NCBI RefSeq assembly: GCF_003254395.2
Contig: NC_037648.1
Location: 6,506,135 to 6,570,134 of the forward strand
Length of the DNA stretch: 64,000 nucleotides
DNA from: Apis mellifera
Lineage: Eukaryota; Arthropoda; Insecta; Hymenoptera; Apidae
Direction: 5' to 3'
The notes under the pieces were generated by a model, which searched no databases, was not told the DNA's origin, and was given only the letters and a program-made list of their open reading frames with translations. Below, piece by piece: positions 26,899-40,150 of this stretch (its first letter is position 1; each line of letters begins with the position of its first letter). The position numbers and the translations under genes are program-made.

Positions 26899-27962
26899 TT
26901 ATATTTAGATATATGTATAAAGTGATTTATAATTTTATTTATTTTATATATATATTATATATTATATATAATATTACTAATATTACTAATAATTTTAGAG
27001 TTTTATTAAATATTATTTTCGATTGATTTTATGAAATTTTGTATAAAGATTTATATCATATATATATATATATATATATATCATATTTGATATATAATAA
27101 TTATACATACATATTACATGAAATTAAAAAAATAAAATTACAAATTCATTTATATATATATATATATATATAATAGTATATATAATATAGTACATTAAAT
27201 ATAATTTTAATAAATATTAATAACAATAATTATAATCATATTAAAATAATATAATATATAAAATTTTTAGAAAATTATATGTTTTAAATTAACGTTCGAA
27301 TTAATGATCATATTGATAATATTTCAATAATTTTTAGCAACGATCATAGAAATTAGAAAATTATTTCTCAAGAAAGTATCAGAAATGATATTAATATGAC
27401 AAATGAATAGATAATAGTATATACTTTAATTGATAACACATTTATATATGTAATATATGATATATTTATTATTATTGATTATTTTTATTTAAAGAATTTT
27501 GTTATTTTCTTCAGATTTCTCTAGTTTAATAAATAAATTAAAATAGTAATAGTAAGCATATCATTAATAATTTCATTTTTTAAAAAATTTTATAATTCTT
27601 TATCTAAGAAAAAAAAGAAAACAGAAATCATATTTATCTACTCTATTTTTAAATTAGATAGATAATAATAATTAATAGTGAATTTTTAATAATGAATTTT
27701 TTAAAAATTTATTAAAAACATCTCTGTATAAATTTTTTATAAAATATTAATTGTTTTGAATTAATCAATATTCTTTTAATTGATTTCCAAATTTTAAAAA
27801 ATAGTAATAAAAAAATTAAAATTTTTTACATTCATTTATTTTCTATATTATGTATTTAAAAATAATTACTATTTTTAAATAACAAAAAAAATAAAAAATT
27901 TAGTGAAATCTAATTAACAAAATTGATTAACTATTATGTTTCTTTCTCACCTTAATAGTCAT
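26292..27962 (-). CDS. Short cuticular protein, CPR family RR-2 (2 exons, 123 aa)
   Basis: Exon 1 is 27,962-27,951 (MTIK) with donor AAG|gtgaga. Exon 2 is 26,651-26,292 after the acceptor tttttag. Joined, the N-terminus MTIKQISIVLAIGMIVTCKG is a signal-peptide-like hydrophobic stretch. The RR-2 domain fills residues ~39-102 (DPHPQYTYAYNVQDSLTGD, KSQQETRNGD, then GSYSFIEADGTRRIVEYTAD and NGFNAVV). Only ~20 residues follow (Lys/Val/Pro-rich), with no Ala-rich repeat arms, so this is a minimal chitin-binding cuticle protein. The intron is ~1.3 kb and carries several (TA)n runs. The domain is closest in wording to the plus-strand CPR at 5.7 kb, which suggests tandem duplication in the cluster. 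Confidence 0.92.
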
Positions 27963-28009
27963 GTTTTATATTTTGTATATCCTATGAGTGAATGCAAGTC
28001 AAGAAGGAA

Positions 28010-28044
28010 ACTAACTTCGTTTTAAAGTGACAAACGTATTTATA
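28010..28044 (-). promoter_or_regulatory. Core promoter (TATA box plus initiator) of the short CPR gene
   Basis: On the minus strand TATAAAT lies at 28,044-28,038. A TTAGT initiator lies at 28,014-28,010 with its A at 28,012, 32 nt downstream. The ~48 nt 5' UTR leads to the ATG at 27,962. Less AT-rich DNA continues upstream to about 28,220; the 60-codon plus-strand ORF there is not considered a gene. Confidence 0.65.
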
Positions 28045-28249
28045 GGTAGTACAGGGTTGTCATTTGTGGGTGTATGTGAATCGATGCTCTTTACAGCTCT
28101 CGATGCATTGCAAGCAGTTTGGAAGGTACGTACGTGACGTTTTCGACGGCAAAAGTTTCGCTCTTGTTTTATTTTCTAATAGCTGCATATCGAACATTTT
28201 TTTATATTTGAGCGCATTTTGGTTTTTATTATTGATCTTCTTCTAAATA

Positions 28250-31027
28250 TTAAATACATACATATGTATTTTTATATTTGAAAACAAATGTAGAAATTTA
28301 TAAAAATTAATAATTTATATATTTTATTATTTCAATATATATCTTTCGATATATATTTTTTAACGAAAAACATTAAAATTTTTTTATAGAAAATATATAT
28401 ATATATATATATAGTATTTATATAGTATAATTCTTCGTAAGAATATATATTAACTATTAATGATTATGAAAAATATTAATGATACATTTTTGTTTCAAAA
28501 ATTTAATACTGAATTTTACTAATAAAATTAATAACTAATTCAAATATTTATAAAAATTATATTAATAAAAACAAATTTTGTTAATTCAAATTAAAAAAAA
28601 CAAGAATGAAGATAATTAGAAATATATTAATAAATATATCTTGTTTAAAAAATATTTATCAAGATTATATATATTCATTTTTTTATTCTCCATTCGATAT
28701 TTATAAAATTTTAAATAATTGATATAAATAATATCTTAATGTCTTTGATATTATTTAAAATACAATAGCGCAATTATTTTATATTAAAAAAAATAAAATA
28801 ACAAAAAACATTAAATATATTAATTATTGTTTAAAATGTAAAAATTTAGAAAAAAGGAATTCGGACAATAATTTTTCCTCTTTTTAAAACTATTGTGCTT
28901 TCACTGTTGCATAATTCCGTATAGTTTTAGTCACAGTTGTAAGTATAACATTTCCGTCATGTAAGCACATGATACAAAGAATACTAAACGATCCGTTTGA
29001 TGAAAATGATCCGCTTTAGAATGCTCATATTTTGTTTTTCAATTTCTCTAATTTTTCGTTCGTTATTCTATTAAATAGACCTAACTATTACATGGATGAA
29101 AAACATCTATCATACATCTTATTTTTTAAAATATATTTTACATTCTAATTAAAAAAATAACCATCTAACATTATTATAATCTTAATTTATATTAATATTA
29201 TTATTTGTAAAGAAAAAAAAACTAAAAATAAAATAAATATAATTTTTTGTTTGTTATATCTTTTTAACACAATTATAAGAAAGAATCTAAGTCATACCTA
29301 CTTATTTTAATGAAATTTATGTGAGATATTATTTTTAAAAAAATAAATGACAAGTATTTTTTTTATTAGTTATCATATGCGTTGAAAAGATGAAAATAGA
29401 TCCTAAAGTTGCAAAAATATATTTTTGAAATATCAAAAGAAAGAATATTAATATTTTTTTTTAATTATGCATCTTTGAATAAATTTGATTAATCAACTCA
29501 TGCAAAAAATTTGAAAATAATTATTTGATTGAAAAATACTAAAAATTTTTTATTAATCAAAATATCAATAATCAATATTTTTATGAAATAAATATTGATT
29601 ATATTAATGTCAATATATTAATACAATTTAATATAGCTAAAACTACTATGTAAAAAATATATATAATTAGTATATGTATAATATATATAATTAATATAAC
29701 TAATATATAAAATGTATAAAAAAAATCATAAAAAAATTTAAATTATTTACTAATTTTATAAATACTATTTATTATATTAATATTTATAATTATATTTATA
29801 ATTAAATTCAATTTATTATAATTTTAAAAATTTTAATTAATTATACAATAAAAAATAATTATAAAAATTTATTATTTTAGATTTCGAATTTTTAATAGGC
29901 TATATATCATGACTGCTAATTATATAATTTTTCAAACATTTTCACTAAGTTAATAATAAAATTTTTCGAATAATTTTTTAATAAAAAATTAAATTATTTT
30001 AATTTTTTCAATGAAATTGTATATTTTTTTATAAAAATCAATTCATTTTCATATTTATTTTAAAAAAATATTAAAATCTTAAATCAAAAATTGATTAATT
30101 CAGAAATTATGATTTTTGTTGCGAATTATACATAGAAATTAAAAATATTTTGATTCAGAAAATATAGTTAATAGATTAATGTCACTTTATAATATTATTA
30201 ATATTTTAATATTATTAATATTATTAATGAACAAAATATCCAAAAAATGACAAAAATATATAATAAATATTTATATAATCATATTTTATTAAATATATGA
30301 TATAAATTTTACAATTTAAACAGAAAAAGACAAGAATTTATTTAAAATATCACTTATTTTAAAAAGAGAATATATAATAAAAGAAATTAATACATAGAAA
30401 AGTTTAATATATTTTTATATTTCCCATTAAAGAATAAAAAAAAATTATATGCTATAATATTATAAATATATATATGCTTTGTGATCACACTAAGTTATGA
30501 TTGTTTTAAGTAAATTTATTAAATTAAATTATTTTAAAACTATCTTATTAAAGAAAGTATATTTTTATGCTGAAAAATATAAATTTTTATTTTATTTACA
30601 TAAGGTTTTTATTATTGTGTATTATTAATTTTTATTATTAATTTTATGTGAAAATACATTCAATATTACATATAGATGTCAATTCTTATTGCTTTCAGTT
30701 TAAGATTAAATATTAGATTATTGTTTTAAAATTTCATGTTTAGAGAAATATGAGACATATAATCAAGAGAAATTTGATATATATATTATATTTTCCTAAA
30801 ATAATTTAATCTATAATAAATATTCTTCAGCAAACAAATTATAATGGAAACTTATATATTTTAATAGATACCATTTAAATAGATGATTTAAAAATTGTCA
30901 AATAAATTCATCTAATAATTTATTAAAAATATTATTGAAAGTTATTTATAAAAATAAACTAATAAGAACAATGATTAAAAAATACAAAATCAATAAAATT
31001 ATATTATTTAGATATTACATAATTAAA

Positions 31028-31072
<45 letters not shown>

Positions 31073-33400
31073 CATATATAAGATATATATAATTAAATAT
31101 AAAAATAATAAAAATGATAAAAAAATAATTTTTTTATCCAATTTCATAACATCATAATATTTAATATTTATAAACAAAGAAAAAAAAATTATTAACAGAA
31201 TATTTACTAATTTCAGCAAATTTTAATTATGATTTTTATGTTATGCTATATAGTACATATATTAATGTTAATTTTATGGATTTTAAGAATGACACGAACT
31301 ATTGAGAATATAGACGAAAATGAAAATGCAAGTTATATTTGTTGCAATTCTTTATATTCACGTTCGAAACCAAATGCACATTAGATTTAATAAATGCTCA
31401 TTAGATTCTAAATGATGCCATATATATAATATAATGATATAACTATTTAAACAAAATTACTTTTATTGTGAAATTTATACAAAATAAACTTTTTTCTCAT
31501 GCCTCTCATAATTATATATCTATAAATTTGAGACATTTAACATAAATTTATTTTTTTGTTTAAATTTAAAAAATTTATATTTGTTTTTATTAAAGAATAG
31601 AACATTGAATGTAATACAAAAAGATTATTAAAATATTATTCAGTCTCTTTTATACAATCTTTTTTTCAAAAATATATTTTCCTACTATTTATAATTATAA
31701 ATTATGAAAATCTTACTATATAATAGAAAAAAAAAAAATGAATATAATGATTTTATTTTTTTTAAATTAATTGTTAAAAGTTGTCAAAAAAGTTAAAAAT
31801 AATTTCGAAATCAATAGATTGATTAATATTATAATTTTTACATATCAATTTTTTATTATATCAAATATACCATAGTAAAATAGTGTCATATAAAAAATAT
31901 TATATAAAAAGAATGTAAGAAGAAATTGTAAAAAAAAATTATAAAAAATATGTTTATGAATAATTCAAAATTTTGAAACAATGTAATTTGTATAAACAAA
32001 ACATACGATTTATTATCACATGATAATATTATAATATTATAATATTATAATATATATAATATATTCATATGTTTATCCTGTATATAAGACTGTGAATGTA
32101 TATATTTCTACGTATAAGATGAATATATTGGAAATAATTGATTTATATTATAATAAAAAAAAATATATATAAATATATTTCATATTTTGTTTTTGAATTA
32201 CAATTTATTTTATATTATAATATTTATTAATTATAATATTCTTTTCAGAAAAATTGCTTCAATTTTCTATAAACATATATAATATTATAGATTTTCAAAT
32301 CTATTAAATTTCATAAAAAAGAATATTTCAAAGACGATATATATTTTGAAACATGTTTCTCTCGAGCATTCGGCAATTTTTTAGAAATCATTCTATATAA
32401 AGACATCTAGTTCGTCAATATTACGTAAGTCTATATATAAAATTCATACCAATTTTTATTTCATAATTGTAAAATGATATTTCATTTTCATGAAATCAAA
32501 ATTCATAAAATCAAAAATTTAGTATATCTTAGTATATCTTTCTTTGCTGAAAGTATATTAGATATTTCATTTATAATATAATACTTACAAGAAACTTGAA
32601 TCATACAAAAAACTAAGTTAATACTCACTTTTATATATATTTATACAAAAAAATTGCAACACAAAATAAATTATAAAACAAAATCATATTTAACATATAT
32701 TTATATGAATTTTTCTTCTTATTTTAATATAATCAAATTAATTTCTGTCACACTTTCTACATGTTTTGAATCATCATGAATACATAAAATATATATATGT
32801 TCTTGAGAAAATCATTAAAAAACAATATATAAAAAAATTCTGAGAGAATATATTTATTTTAATCTGTTTCAAACAAAATTATTATTTAAGTAATAATAAT
32901 AATATTATTATTATTATTAAATATTAATTTATAAAAAACTTATTTTTTATAAATTAAAATATATTATATGATAATTATTTTATAAAATAAATTTCAATAA
33001 TTCTACTTTATTAAATATTACAATTTTATAATTCAAATAAAATGTAGAAAATATAAAACATTCTTTATACTATTGAAGTATAAATAATTTAAAAATTATT
33101 CAAATATTTTTAAACTATATATACTATATATTATTCTATATTGTATATACTATATTCTATATACTATAGAAACTCATTTTTATACACAACAACAAATATG
33201 AATATATTTATTAATAATGGACTTTTTATGTTATTGTTTACTAATAAAATTGATCATTAATATTATGTAAGAAAAATAATTATTAAATAATTATTTATAT
33301 TTTGAAAATTTACCTTATATATTTTTGTTGATATAAATTATTTTATATAAAATTTTATAGATCTTGTTTTATTAAATAATTAATAATATAAATAAATATG
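28250..33400. other. AT-rich intergenic DNA between the CPR cluster and Ashwin
   Basis: Predominantly A/T low-complexity DNA with (TA)n runs (for example 31,030-31,080). Slightly more complex patches at 28,860-29,050 and 31,240-31,400 show no ORF or domain. No gene found. Confidence 0.6.
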
Positions 33401-33412
33401 CATTTTCCAAAA

Positions 33413-36326
33413 TTATGGCCATGTAATTTTCTGTTTTTTCTTTGATGGTGCTCCCTACAAAACATGTGAAAATTTTTATGTTAATTTTTTATACATATAT
33501 TATATTTATTAACTAATATTTGTTATTTTTTATATTACATAATTCTATGATTCATTTATTAATATTATATCATTTATGGTACCACATATATCTACTATAC
33601 ATTTAAAGTAATACAAACTTAAATTTTCCTATATTAAACTAGACTAATATTCTATTTTATTTGATTTATTATATGTTTTTTTAATTTTAACATAAAAATG
33701 TATTCATTTAAATTATAATTTGATTTCTTTATATAAATAACAAAAATATATAAATAACGTTTCATTTGAAATGTTATTAAATTAATTAAAAAAATATGAA
33801 AATATATCAAAATTATAAATAACTTTTTAAGTTGAAAATATCTAATTAATTATAAATACTTTAAAATAAAATTATTCAGAGTAAGTTATTCAGACCAAAG
33901 AATCAAAAGAAAAAAATATTTAAAAATAAATAATATAAAAAATTGAATTGAAATCGTTTAAAAAAATAAGATCAAGTTAAATAATTAAATAACTAATAAT
34001 AAATATACCTACATCATATTTTTCATCATTAACATGTTTGTCAATACTATTACATTTTGTAAAATTATTTGAATTATTCAAACGTATTTTCTTAGAAGTT
34101 TGTTTAATTTCATTTGTAGAAGATTTTGATCTCATATAAGAAGATTCAGGCATTTTTGTTGTTTCATTAATACATATTTTTGTACTATTTGTACCATTCC
34201 TAAAAAAAATTTATATACTATTCTTATTAGAAATAAAAAACAAAAATATTAAATAAAGAAAAGAAAAAAATAAAAAACAAAACAATTATAAGAACATAGA
34301 GGGAAATTTCCTACGATACATATAAGAAAAGATATAAGGATAGAAATCTAATAATAAAATTTCAATACAAAAATATATTACAGAAAAGATTATGTGTAGA
34401 ATATTTGGAAAGAAAGACAAAAATATATAATATGCTTTAAGGAAATAAAACTGTAAAACTAATGAAAGAATTATATGAGATAAAAAAAGAAGCAATGAAA
34501 AAAATTATAAAAAAAAGAAAAAGAAAAAAAAAAATGAAAACTAAAGACTAATAATAGTTTAAGTTAAAAATTAAATACATAAAAATAGTAAAAGAATGGA
34601 CAAAGTTTATGCAATTATTTTTATTATGATATTGTTATCAAGTATTATATAATTTATATTTGGATTTTATCTATATTACTATATAATTTATTTTTGAATA
34701 CAGGCTAAGTTATATTAAAATATTACAATGCAGAAGTTTATGTGTGAAAATTATTTTTAATTACTTTAATTAATATGAAATTTATATTTAATATGAATTT
34801 ATATTTTAAATAATATAAAAATTTTAAGATTAAATATAAGAAAATAGCATAAAAACTAAAATTTATATAATTATTCTTATTATAGCATTGTTATCATAAT
34901 ATTATTATAGTTTATTTTTTATTACTAAACTATTAAATTAAAAAAATTACGATATATAATACAGTGATATATAATAATTTATGCTCTAAATGATATAAAA
35001 TTAGTTAAGTTGTTTTCAAAATAAATTCTAATAGTAATTCTGAAATAATATATTGTAATTGAATTCTGAATGATTATTTATAAAATCAAAAATCATCTTA
35101 AGATTAAAAAATAAATAATAAGTATTATACGAAACAAAAAATTATATAAAAATGTTAATGTTAATTGTATAAAAATATGAATATATGAATTAAAAATATG
35201 ATACATAATAATAATCATTTTAATCATCTATTTCATTGATTATTTATAATTTATTTTAAATATTTTATTTTATTTTAAATATATCATCAATATATTGATT
35301 GCTAAAAATCTAATGTATATTATATTTATTTATATTAATAATTTTTTATATGTTGTAAAAATTGAAAATTTTAGAAAAATATGTATGTGATGATAGTTTA
35401 ATAATTGTAAATATTCTCTTATTTTGTTTCTAAATTTTAATAGAAGATTTTACAGATTTTAATAAAACTATAGTCAAATAAACTTAACTATATTAATTAA
35501 ATATAATTGAAATAACAATCAATATATTAAATATTTATCATCTAAAAAATTAATAACTTATTTATAAGAAATGAATATTTTTAATATATATATCATAATC
35601 ATTTATCATATATACATTTATCATAATTGAAACTTTAATATTTTATTAGTTTATAATAAATAAGTTTTACAAATGTTTTACTCACAATGAAATTGAATTT
35701 CTATACAATTCATTATCAAAATGTGTTGCTTCATTATGTTCTTTTATTCCTGAATTTTGCATATTTTCGGATTGTCTTTGAGGTAATGGTAATGCTACCC
35801 TTTTATATAATTCTATTAATTCAAATCTAGATAAATTTTTATAATCACTGAAGTCAATACATCTCTATAAAATAAAAAGATTTAAATAAGTATATTATGT
35901 ACATAAAAAGTTTTTTTTTTTGATAAATAAATTAATAAAAGATAAATATTAATATTAATATCAAACTAAGAAATACTTTAAGAATTTTATTTTTCAATCA
36001 AAGCCTAAAATAATTAAAAAAAAAAAATTATAATTATTTAAAATTTTGACAATACTACTTTTTTACATTCTTTGTTATAAAAAGAAAATAATAAAATTAT
36101 TGAATACAAAATAATTTAGATCTTTAAATATTCATTCAACATTACTAAATATCTGTAATTCAATATTTTCGATTTAATATAAAAAATTAAATTTCTTAAA
36201 ATTTAATCAAATTGAAAATTGTCAAAAAACATAACCTGTTTGGCTTACATTTTCTAAAATTTTCTTAAGTTCAGAATTTGACAATGATTCAGGATGAGTT
36301 AATTCATACATTCCTAATATCGACAT
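33413..36326 (-). CDS. Ashwin homologue (4 exons, 161 aa)
   Basis: Exons (minus): 36,326-36,249, 35,864-35,686, 34,199-34,013, 33,454-33,413, with donors gtaagc, gtgagt and gtaggt and AG acceptors at each junction. Lengths sum to 486 nt, exactly 162 codons with stop, and phases match at every join. An in-frame TAA at 36,341-36,339 upstream of the ATG supports the start. The N-terminus has L-THPE-LS and, after the first intron, LSRFELIELY with VALPLPQR, matching the Ashwin family pattern (LHPELLS, LTDLY, AIPLPQR). The protein ends KKKQKITWP-stop, matching the Ashwin C-terminal (V/I)TWP. The middle is Ser/Asn/Lys-rich and poorly conserved. Vertebrate Ashwin (C2orf49) is a subunit of the tRNA-splicing ligase complex and was first described in Xenopus development. 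AATAAA at plus 33,368-33,373 is a likely poly(A) signal. The family call comes from my own recognition of these motifs, not a search. Confidence 0.8.
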
Positions 36327-36329
36327 TTT

Positions 36330-36950
36330 GTTAAATATTTAATTCACTAATAAAAATTACTGTATTATGATCATTTAACAATTCACAAATACGTGAGACT
36401 ATTTAAATATTAGTTTATGCTTATTATTCGTTATTTAATATATGTATATATATAGTATTTAATATATGTATAGTAATTATTTCATTTTTATTTATTATTA
36501 TGAATTCATTTTGCAAATTTTAATAAATATAAAAAAATTTTATATATCATGAAATAAAATATATTATTATTATATACATTATATTAATATAATGCGAAAT
36601 AAAATGTACTATTACATTAACATATTATATTGAAATATTTCAATGCGGCAACAAAAATTGAAAGGAGTTCTCAATGACAGATATCAACTTTTTAATAACT
36701 ATAAGAAAAGATTAAAACGGTGGAGAATGCAATAAAATCCAATATGGCTATGCACACTGATGACAAGCTTCAATACTTGAATTAGATATACAGAGAAAAA
36801 ATTAAAAAAAATTTTTTTTTATCTTAAATTTCTTAAAAAAGTTCGTGACGCAATTGTATGCATCATCGATCATAGAATAGATCCCTATAGCACATATGTT
36901 TACGTCACTTGCGATAAATATAAAATATTTTGTTTATTCATATGCATATA
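36330..36950 (-). promoter_or_regulatory. Probable 5' UTR and promoter region of the Ashwin gene
   Basis: AT-rich sequence follows the ATG upstream to about 36,640. A more complex island at 36,640-36,930 (with CpGs such as gcggcaac, aaaacggtgg and tacgtcac) follows, which is where a TATA-less housekeeping promoter would be expected. No TATA box at a convincing position. Confidence 0.35.
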
Positions 36951-37777
36951 GTTTCTGATGCATATAGTTTCATATAGTTCATTATTATGATATCTATTAG
37001 TATTCACATAATAAATCGAATATGTACATAAAAATTTTTCCTTAACATTTTAAAATTTATTTTAGTGATAATATTAAAAATATTCTTTTCTAATTAAATA
37101 ATATCAAAATTTCTTGATAATATTTTAATTCAAACAAATAAAAATTAAATAATAAAAATTATAACTAAATTACAATATACAATATCAACAGAGGGTTATG
37201 AAAAAATAAATATATAAAATTGTAGGGGTATTAGGAATATTAATTATTTAATTATTAATTAAAAATTTAATATTTTTTAATTATTTACATTTTAATATTA
37301 ACATTTCTGCAATTATAAATAATTTATAAATATAAATTTTATATTTTTTTGTTATATAGATAATTTTCTGCAAATATTAATTTTATTTCTTAGATAATGA
37401 ATTTCTGAAATAATTTGCAGATTAAATACATCATAAAATTGAAAAAAATAATGAAAAGGTATAAAAATAATTTGATATCATATTTTTTTCTAAAACTAAT
37501 TTTCTTTATTTCTTTCATTATTAGATTTGTCATTATTGTATTCAATGTGATTTAAATTTTTTCATTTCATTTATATTTATACCTAACTACATACTAAAAA
37601 AAAACTAATCATAACAATTTAAAGTCATAAACAACAAAGATAAATAACGAATAATTTACATTCGTTAAAACAAATAATTTACATTTCTCATACATACATA
37701 CATACATACATCATACATACATACATACATACATACATACATACATACATACATACATACATACATACATACATACA

Positions 37778-37813
<36 letters not shown>

Positions 37814-39760
37814 TACATACATACATACATACATATATAAATATAGCAGAATAAATAAAATCATGATTTTTATTTTTTTTTAACATCTTGTGAAAAATAG
37901 TATAATTTAATAGTATAATTAAAGAATAAAAAATCATTATTTATTAATAAAATTATTTTTAAGAATGTATTTTATATGATAGGATAATTATTATTTAACT
38001 TTTAAATTAATAATAATGTTTGAATTAGAATATACTGTAATTTTACATATAAAAAGTCCTCTTAAAGTATGTACAACCTTAATTGGGCATAAATTCAATT
38101 AGCAACATTTTTAATTCTATAATGCATTTTACTAGATTGGACAAAGTTGTCTTTAAAGATTTTCTTTGTTCCTTATTTATTTGCTTAAAACTGTATCCAA
38201 TCATCAAAACCTGAGATTTTTACTTTAAATTTCAATACATAATACACTTTCACTATTTTCCTTCAAAATAATTTTAATTAATTACATTAATATTTTTTTT
38301 TATTTTTCTGTGCGTATTAATTTTTTTTATTTTATTCCAATAATTGATTTTAATTATAATTATGAATTATAAATTATAAGTAAAATTAGTTTTTTTTTTT
38401 TTTTTTAATAAAGAAACAATAATTGTGATTATAATATTATTTTGATAATTTTAATTAACAATTTTTGATAATTTTATGATATTAAACATTAAAAGTTATA
38501 TGCATTTATTTTTCTATCGACAATGTATATCAATATAAATATTACTTTAATAATATAGTTTATGTTAATTGTATTATCATCCAGTGCTTTCTGGCGTAAC
38601 TTCCTGCTTCTCTATTCTGAACACCATTATCTAGTGTTGTTATGATATGATTCATGCCATAATTCTTCAAAACTATTTAATAATAGTTTTGATGGCAGAA
38701 ATAATCAATTGCTGGTAGAAATAAAATAACAAACATGATGTAAAATAAAAAAAGAAAATAAGATATAATAAAATCACCAATAAAAATAAAATTTAATAGT
38801 AATATTTCTATAATCATACTCATCATAATCATAATCATATAAAAATAAATAAAGCAATTTTTTTACAAAAAAAAAAAAAATTGTTAAGTAAAGCATTTTA
38901 AACAAAGATATACATAATTTTTAAAAATAATTATGAATATTGACTTAATTATATTAATTAATTAATTATATTAATCTTTGTTTATAAATAAAATTATATA
39001 CAAACAAATTATAATATTTAATCTAATAATAAATTAATATATATAATATACTTAATTTCATATATTTTATATATTATATATATTAATGTATAAAATATTT
39101 ATTAATTTTTTTGATTTTATTTGTATAAATCAAATATTTAAATCAGAAATAAAAATTATAATTAAAAATTATAATTAAGTGATTTAAAGTTGAAAAAATT
39201 TTTTATTTTTAATTAGTAATTATTGCAAAAATTTAATATAGCAATAATAATTAGTTATATTAAAATTTATTAATAAAGATAATGCAATCATATCACTGAC
39301 AATCATTAGCAAATCATAATCAAACTTATAAAATTTATATTCATTTTTATACATTTTAATTCAAATAAGTATTTTTTCATGAAACTAACATAATAATTTA
39401 ATTTAAGATACATACAATTACATATAATAAAATGTTAATTTTTGTTATTAATTTTGTAAATAAAGATTAATTGAAAATGGTCCCATTTTAGAACATATGA
39501 AAAATAACTGCACTAAAACATTTAGATTTCTACCAGCAACTTTTTTAAAAGATATTGAATGAGTTTATAAATTAGTATATAATTATAATATATAAATTTT
39601 TCTCTTAAATTAATAAATGAAATGCAAGTAAAAAGGCACTATATTTGGGTATGGGAAACAATCAAGTATTTAGGCCTCCCTAATTTTTTTCTTTACCACT
39701 TCCAATAAATCACAGATTTCTCATTAAAGAAGTTACGCCGTTGTGATTGAACAACCTCCA
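36951..39760. other. AT-rich intergenic DNA with small complex islands
   Basis: Contains the CATA array and islands at about 38,040-38,230, 38,580-38,760 and 39,480-39,740. The last two share two words in opposite orientation. Minus-strand frames in 38,580-38,700 are open for about 38 codons, but I could not tie them to a gene. Confidence 0.5.
37689..37837. repeat. (CATA)n tetranucleotide microsatellite
   Basis: About 35 CATA units with a single TCATA slip near 37,711 and a TA-rich interruption near 37,807. The minus-strand 90-codon ORF across it (Met-Tyr-Val-Cys repeats) is an artefact of the repeat. Confidence 0.95.
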
Positions 39761-39761
39761 T

Positions 39762-40150
39762 TTTATTACACATGTAAAGTCTTACTTGATCAATACTAAA
39801 TATATGCATGTTAAAAAAAATCAATGTGAATTATAAACAGCCATATTTAAATTAGTTTCAATAGTATTCAATAATATATTGGAAGCATAAAGTAATGTTT
39901 ATAGTCATATCACTTTATATAAACTAGGATGGAACCATTATTCTATAAACAATGAAATTTTTCCATTGTTAATCATATTTGACTAGTGGGAAAAATTATT
40001 AATTGGCAAGAGAATGTTTAATTGTTCCACGAACACCATACTATATCTTCCAATGATGAATATATTTCATCATTATTTTATGTTATGTAAAAAGACTGGT
40101 GTTAGTTTATATTGACTGTCGAGGATGACATTCATCTAATTTTCATTTCA
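39762..40150 (-). other. bves: Probable 3' UTR of the Popeye-domain gene (40 kb tail)
   Basis: After the TAA at 40,153-40,151 the sequence stays more complex than the surrounding introns for ~390 nt. It reaches a minus-strand AATAAA at plus 39,762-39,767, a suitable poly(A) signal. Confidence 0.45.

Noticed and set aside
37665..37937. 90-codon minus-strand ORF with Met-Tyr-Val-Cys repeats
   Set aside because: Produced by the CATA microsatellite.
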